In this document: positions 27,554 to 32,230 of the stretch, piece after piece
Numbering within the stretch: position 1 is the first letter of the stretch
Layout of the letters: each line of letters starts with the position of its first letter
Assembly (NCBI GenBank): GCA_029932985.1
Contig: JAOZPA010000009.1
Location: forward strand, 1 to 32,230
Source: Campylobacterales bacterium
Lineage (GTDB): Bacteria > Campylobacterota > Campylobacteria > Campylobacterales > JAOZPA01
Direction of reading: 5' to 3'
DNA length: 32,230 bases
The notes under the pieces: model-generated
Seen by the model: the letters and a program-made list of their open reading frames with translations, nothing else
Told to the model about the DNA's origin: nothing
Databases searched by the model: none
Program-made: the position numbers and the translations under genes

Positions 27554-28426
27554 TTAGAGTTTTCCCAAAATTTTAAAATTACTTACTCCTCTATTTTTGT
27601 CAAAATCAAATACAAATTCCATATTCAAATCCTCTTTATTATAGATACAACTACATCTAAAACTAGGATGAAAAAATAGAAATGGAAATTCTTTGAGTTG
27701 TGTAATAATATCATTTTCTAAATTAATATCTTCTAATTTTCCATAAAATTTCGTACCATCTAAGATTTTCTTTGCCGTTTCTAAATCTATCATATCATTC
27801 ATCAGTGCTAAAAGGGTGGGTTTCATAAAATTAAAATCTATATTTTCATTTCCAAAACCGATATAATCCTCCCACTCAATGCTAAAAACTATCTTATCCT
27901 CACTTTGAGTATAATAATTTTCCAAGATTTCATCAAACTCAGCCCTCTCTGTCAAATTTCCCTCCATCGTCAAAAGTTTTTTATTTCCTTGAGTTTTTTT
28001 AGAGATTCGCCCAACCACCAATTCTGTAAGCAAAAACGGGTCTTTCACTTCATATTTATCCAAAATATTTAACCATACCTGCTCATATTTATCTGCAACA
28101 TCCCCATTTTTAAGAACCAAATTATTAAGATTAATCACCGCAGAATTTGGCAAAGTTTCAATCGTGACCATCGCTTTCTCATTTTTTAGCTCCAAAGCCA
28201 AAGGCATCATATACAAAAACTCCAAATCATCAGAAGTTTTTATATTCTTGACAGTTGTCTCAATCACCCCGACCATATCATCTGCTATCAAATTTATCTG
28301 CATCAATTGCTCAACACTATTAGAGTTATTTTTTGCTTTTTCAATATAGGAAAATGATAAATAAATCAACTCACCAAGCACTACAATCACCATTAAAGTA
28401 ATCATCAATGCAACACCTTTTCTCAT
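27554..28426 (-). CDS. gspK: GspK-like minor pseudopilin
   Basis: N-terminus MRKGVALMITLMVIVVLGELIYLSFSYIEKA; VINLNNLVL...; SAM-like helical region and C-terminal beta domain. Confidence 0.7.
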   Translation of the reverse strand: MRKGVALMITLMVIVVLGELIYLSFSYIEKAKNNSNSVEQLMQINLIADDMVGVIETTVKNIKTSDDLEFLYMMPLALELKNEKAMVTIETLPNSAVINLNNLVLKNGDVADKYEQVWLNILDKYEVKDPFLLTELVVGRISKKTQGNKKLLTMEGNLTERAEFDEILENYYTQSEDKIVFSIEWEDYIGFGNENIDFNFMKPTLLALMNDMIDLETAKKILDGTKFYGKLEDINLENDIITQLKEFPFLFFHPSFRCSCIYNKEDLNMEFVFDFDKNRGVSNFKILGKL

Positions 28427-28644
28427 AAACTTCCTTTAATCAAATGTAGCATATCAGTTTTTATTATAGCATAATTTATTCAAAAGTAATAAAATATTTT
28501 TTCCTAATTCCTTAAATCATATTCATTATTCATTCTTGCCAAATAGTAACACAAGGCTGACAAATTTAAATTAATTATTAAGATTAAGTTATAAGATAGA
28601 AAATAGTTTGTAAAATACAAAAATTGTAATTATTAAGGGCTAGG

Positions 28645-29106
28645 ATGGGGATTAATAATTGGTTTAAGTCCAAATTTCTCTATATATTTAGGGAATTTGC
28701 ACTTTATCATAATGAATCATTGGAATTTAGGGCAAAGGTGTTTGCATCAATTGTCTCTGTGGATAAAAAATTGGAGCAGTGTGAGATTGATATTCTTAAA
28801 GATATCTCTTTGGATATTTATCCAGATGACCCTCATCGTCAAGAGGTGTTGCTTAGTACAATAGATGAATATTTTGAGAAAGTTGTGGAGGAGAATGGAT
28901 TAGATACCTATGAATTGCTGATAGATATTGAAAATATATTGAAAAAAAATACCCGTTTTTATAAAAAAATTAATATTCAGCAGTTGGAGACATTGAGGGA
29001 TTGTAAATCTGAAGATACAGATAATTATATAGTGCAAACTAGGGTGATTGAATTTTTGACAAATCGCCGACTAGAATATGATACGGGAAAAAAATTAAGG
29101 AATTAG
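28645..29106 (+). CDS. Conserved hypothetical, possibly TerB-like helical
   Basis: Helical RAKVFASIVSVDKKLEQCEIDILKDI...; stop abuts hemH. Confidence 0.45.
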   Translation: MGINNWFKSKFLYIFREFALYHNESLEFRAKVFASIVSVDKKLEQCEIDILKDISLDIYPDDPHRQEVLLSTIDEYFEKVVEENGLDTYELLIDIENILKKNTRFYKKINIQQLETLRDCKSEDTDNYIVQTRVIEFLTNRRLEYDTGKKLRN

Positions 29107-30051
29107 ATGGCAAAAGCGATAATTTTATTAAATATGGGTGGTCCAAATCATCTGGATGAGGTTGAGGTTTTTTTGACAAATATGTTTAATGATAAAAATA
29201 TTATTAGAGTTAAATCAAATCTGTTACAGAAATTTATAGCATATATTATAACTAAAAGTAGGCTAAAAGAGGCAAAATCAAATTATCAAAAGCTCGGTGG
29301 AGTGTCGCCAATAGTTGCTCATACCAAAAAGCTCGTGGAGCAAACAAGTAAGGCACTTGAGGATATTTTTATAATCTATTCGATGCGATACACTTATCCA
29401 TTTTCAAAAGATGTGATTGCAGTTTTGAAAGAAAAAAAAATTGATGAAGTTTTTTTACTACCTTTGTATGCTCAATATTCCACCACTAGCACCAAATCGT
29501 CACTGGAAGATTTTTATGAAAAATCAAAGGAGTTAAATTTTAATCCTAAATTCACCGAGATAAAAAGATTTTACAAAAATCGACTTTACAATGAAGCCAT
29601 AATTGAAAATATAGAGGCTGAGATAAAAGAGATAGATTCGCAAAATTATACAATGATTTTTTCGGCACACTCACTTCCGCAAAAAATTGTCGATGAGGGG
29701 GACACTTATCAGCAAGAGATTATTGAGAATGTAGAGATTTTAAAAAAGATTTTAGATGAAAAAAAGATAAATTTCAAGGAGATTAAAATAGCATATCAAT
29801 CAAAAATGGGGCCTATAAAATGGTTAGAGCCGTCGCTTGAAACTACTTTGAGGGAGTTTAAGGGTGAAAAAAAGGTCATAATTTACCCTATTTCGTTTAT
29901 AATTGATAATTCCGAGAGTGAGTTTGAACTGAATATTGAGTATCGAGAGATTAGCGAAGAGTTGGAATTTAAGGATTATCGGGTTGTAAAATGTTTAAAC
30001 TCTAGCCCTAAATTTATCGATTGTATTACAGAACTCACCAAAGATTTCTAA
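29107..30051 (+). CDS. hemH: Ferrochelatase
   Basis: AIILLNMGGPNHLDEVEVFLTNMFND; MIFSAHSLPQKIVDEGDTYQQEI; IAYQSKMGPIKWLEPS. Confidence 0.94.
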   Translation: MAKAIILLNMGGPNHLDEVEVFLTNMFNDKNIIRVKSNLLQKFIAYIITKSRLKEAKSNYQKLGGVSPIVAHTKKLVEQTSKALEDIFIIYSMRYTYPFSKDVIAVLKEKKIDEVFLLPLYAQYSTTSTKSSLEDFYEKSKELNFNPKFTEIKRFYKNRLYNEAIIENIEAEIKEIDSQNYTMIFSAHSLPQKIVDEGDTYQQEIIENVEILKKILDEKKINFKEIKIAYQSKMGPIKWLEPSLETTLREFKGEKKVIIYPISFIIDNSESEFELNIEYREISEELEFKDYRVVKCLNSSPKFIDCITELTKDF

Positions 30052-31115
30052 TGAAAGAGTTGAGTTTTATAATCACTGGTGGAGGAACAGGCGGACATTT
30101 AGCGATTGCAAAAGCACTCAAAGATGAATTAAATAGACGAGGAGTCAAGCCAGTTTTTGTAGGCTCAATGAATGGAGCAGATAGAGAATGGTTTGAAAAA
30201 GATAAGGGATTTGCCAAAAAATATTTTTTTAATACTACGGGAGTTGTTGACAAAAATGTATTTGGAAAACTTTTTGCACTTGCAAAGATATTTTTTTATG
30301 CAAAAAAATGTCAAAAAATTTTTGAAGAAAATAGGACAAATATAGTTTTCTCCGTCGGTGGATATTCCGCTGCCCCCGCATCAATTGCCTCAAGCTGGTC
30401 AGGTCTCTCGCTCTACATTCACGAACAAAATTCAAAAAGAGGCTCTTTAAACAAGATTTTATCAAAAAAAGCAAAAGTGGTTTTTAGCTCCTATCACGAC
30501 TCCTCACCTATCAAAGATTATCCAGTATCTAAGGAGTTTTTTGATTCTCAAAGAGTTAGAGGCAAAATTAAAACTATACTATTTTTGGGTGGAAGCCAAG
30601 GTGCAACGGCTATTAACAATTTCGCTAAAACTGTGGCACTTGAGCTAACCCAGCAAAATATTAAAATCATCCACCAAACGGGTAAAAAAGATTATCAACA
30701 ACTCAAAGATTTCTACGATTCTCACAATATCAAAGCGGATGTTTTCACCTTTACCACCCAACTCTCGAAAAAAATGCATACCGCCGATTTTGCCATTAGC
30801 CGTGCAGGGGCTAGTAGCTTGTGGGAGCTTAGTGCAAATATGTTACCCACTCTTTTCATCCCCTACCCTTTTGCCTATCACGACCACCAATACCACAATG
30901 CTAAATTTTTGGAGATTCAAAATCTCACTTTTATCAAAAAAGAGGATGAGCTGACAAAAGATTATTTTTTGGATTTAATAAAAAAAGATTTCACGGAGAT
31001 TTCAACAAATTTAAAAAATATTATTAAGCCAGATGGGGTAAAATTGTTATTGGATTTTATTATAAAAACGGAACAAAGTGAAGTGAAAATTAAAAGCAAG
31101 ATAAAAGAGGATTAA
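30051..31115 (+). CDS. murG: UDP-GlcNAc transferase MurG
   Basis: FIITGGGTGGHLAIAKALKDEL; VFSVGGYSAAPAS; ISRAGASSLWELSANMLPTLFIPYPFAYHDHQYHNA. The ATG at 30051 overlaps the hemH stop and is preferred over 30021. Confidence 0.94.
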   Translation: MKELSFIITGGGTGGHLAIAKALKDELNRRGVKPVFVGSMNGADREWFEKDKGFAKKYFFNTTGVVDKNVFGKLFALAKIFFYAKKCQKIFEENRTNIVFSVGGYSAAPASIASSWSGLSLYIHEQNSKRGSLNKILSKKAKVVFSSYHDSSPIKDYPVSKEFFDSQRVRGKIKTILFLGGSQGATAINNFAKTVALELTQQNIKIIHQTGKKDYQQLKDFYDSHNIKADVFTFTTQLSKKMHTADFAISRAGASSLWELSANMLPTLFIPYPFAYHDHQYHNAKFLEIQNLTFIKKEDELTKDYFLDLIKKDFTEISTNLKNIIKPDGVKLLLDFIIKTEQSEVKIKSKIKED

Positions 31116-31168
31116 CTCCCCCGTCCATATCAGTGAAATTATAATGGAACTTTTTCTTAAACCTAATT

Positions 31169-31963
31169 TTATATAAAAACATAAAAGAGGAAAGCCCCTA
31201 AAAGCAATCGATATATCACAAATGGGAGCATTCCTGCTTTTTCTATGAATTTCAAAAATAGATAGATACAGAGGTAAGCACTCAAAAATGATAACAAAAT
31301 TCCCAGCCCAAGGCTAAACCAGTCAACTTCAATTTTAGATTTTATTAAATCAAGAGCTTTTAGCCCCCCAGCGAGTAAAATTATGGGAATACTTAATAGA
31401 AATGAAAACTTTGCAGCGGCTTGTTTGCTATAACCCAAAAATAGTGCCATTGTAATTGTGATTCCCGAACGAGAAGTCCCTGGAATTAGGGCTAAGGCTT
31501 GTGAAAATCCGATAAAAAGTGCATCTTTGAGAGTAATTTTGAGTTCGCTTTTTTGCCCACTTTTTCTATCAGCCAAATACAAAACTAAGCCAAAAATTAT
31601 AGTGGTTGAAGCGATAACAAGTGGACTTCTCAAATATATCTCTATATAATCTTTAAATAATAATCCAACCAATCCTGCAGGAATTGTAGCAATCAAAACT
31701 GCCCAAGCGATGTTGCTTTCCCCCACTAATTCTCTCTTTTGCAGGGAGAGAAAAAAATCTCTAATGATTGTGATTAAATCATTTCTGAAATAATAGACAA
31801 CAGCGATGAGTGTACCGATGTGAACTGCGACATCAAAAGCTAAACCTTGGTCTTGCCAATTGAGAAGTTTTGGAACTAAAATGAGATGGGCAGAGCTTGA
31901 AATGGGCAAAAATTCACTCAATCCCTGCACCAAAGCCAATACAATAATTTGAATTAAATCCAT
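31169..31963 (-). CDS. uppP: Undecaprenyl-diphosphate phosphatase UppP (BacA)
   Basis: ALVQGLSEFLPISSSAHLILVPKLL; ALIPGTSRSGITITMALFLGYSKQAAAKFSFLLSIP. Confidence 0.95.
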   Translation of the reverse strand: MDLIQIIVLALVQGLSEFLPISSSAHLILVPKLLNWQDQGLAFDVAVHIGTLIAVVYYFRNDLITIIRDFFLSLQKRELVGESNIAWAVLIATIPAGLVGLLFKDYIEIYLRSPLVIASTTIIFGLVLYLADRKSGQKSELKITLKDALFIGFSQALALIPGTSRSGITITMALFLGYSKQAAAKFSFLLSIPIILLAGGLKALDLIKSKIEVDWFSLGLGILLSFLSAYLCIYLFLKFIEKAGMLPFVIYRLLLGAFLFYVFI

Positions 31964-32055
31964 AAAATTACCTTTTTACAATTTTATGAGAATCATATCT
32001 AAAATTTATTAAAGAAATAATGAGAAATTCTGGTTATGAATATTTTTAAGCCCTT

Positions 32056-32075
32056 AGTCCCCAAACGGAAATTTT
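32056..32075 (-). repeat. Member of the G4-core intergenic repeat (near-copy of 145-165)
   Basis: AGTCCCCAAACGGAAATTTT; reverse complement AAAATTTCCGTTTGGGGACT differs at one base from AAAATTTCTGTTTGGGGACT at 145-164. Confidence 0.7.
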
Positions 32076-32088
32076 AATTGGAGAATAT

Positions 32089-32120
32089 AAAAAGCTATTT
32101 CGTGCTGTGAGGGGCTTTTT
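32089..32120. terminator. Candidate hairpin terminator near the right edge
   Basis: AAAAAGC (32089-32095) / GCTTTTT (32114-32120) with an 18-nt loop; T-run on the + strand and T-run on the complement. Confidence 0.35.
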
Positions 32121-32230
32121 GTTCTATATGATTTCCCACTTGGGTTATAACTACAAAACCATTTTTTAAAGCTTTATTTTGAATATGTTCAATATATAAT
32201 AACTACCATTTTTCTTTCTCGCCAGTTATA

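Noticed and set aside
30021-30050. Upstream murG start giving MYYRTHQRFL extension
   Set aside because: The conserved MurG N-terminus FIITGGGTGGH begins right after the ATG at 30051, which overlaps the hemH stop in the usual coupled way; the listed upstream start is not a plausible one.

Overview
The window is AT-rich, gene-dense chromosomal DNA that looks like Campylobacterota (epsilonproteobacteria); this assignment is inferred from gene content and composition only. I recognise about 30 CDSs.

Minus-strand left block: envC-like / ftsX / ftsE / trmB / FN3 lipoprotein / rluD.

Plus-strand block: bcp, guaB, metY-metX-xseB, then a caspase-fold protein with PEGA-like and DUF1566/Lcl_C regions, then a PilJ-like repeat protein.

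Minus-strand centre and right: DNA/RNA non-specific endonuclease, mdh, a fused ETF beta-alpha protein and ETF-QO; then a type II secretion block (gspK-L-M-N-C-D-E-like) ending in a CAP-domain lipoprotein and a Pro/Lys-tailed pseudopilin.

Right end: TerB-like protein, hemH and murG (+), and uppP (-).

Most interesting observations: (1) the caspase-fold protein has both catalytic dyad residues replaced (His->Gln, Cys->Ser); (2) the guaB-metY gap can fold into a closing stem, two hairpins and a possible pseudoknot next to the metY ribosome-binding site, a candidate cis-regulatory RNA; (3) the fused ETF carries a DGDTA-type beta motif resembling bifurcating ETFs, but sits beside a canonical-looking ETF-QO and mdh, behind an inverted-repeat operator candidate; (4) a small dispersed intergenic repeat family built around a G4/C4 core. 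No tRNA, rRNA, CRISPR array or intact transposon was recognised. All homology calls are by eye; no database search was run.
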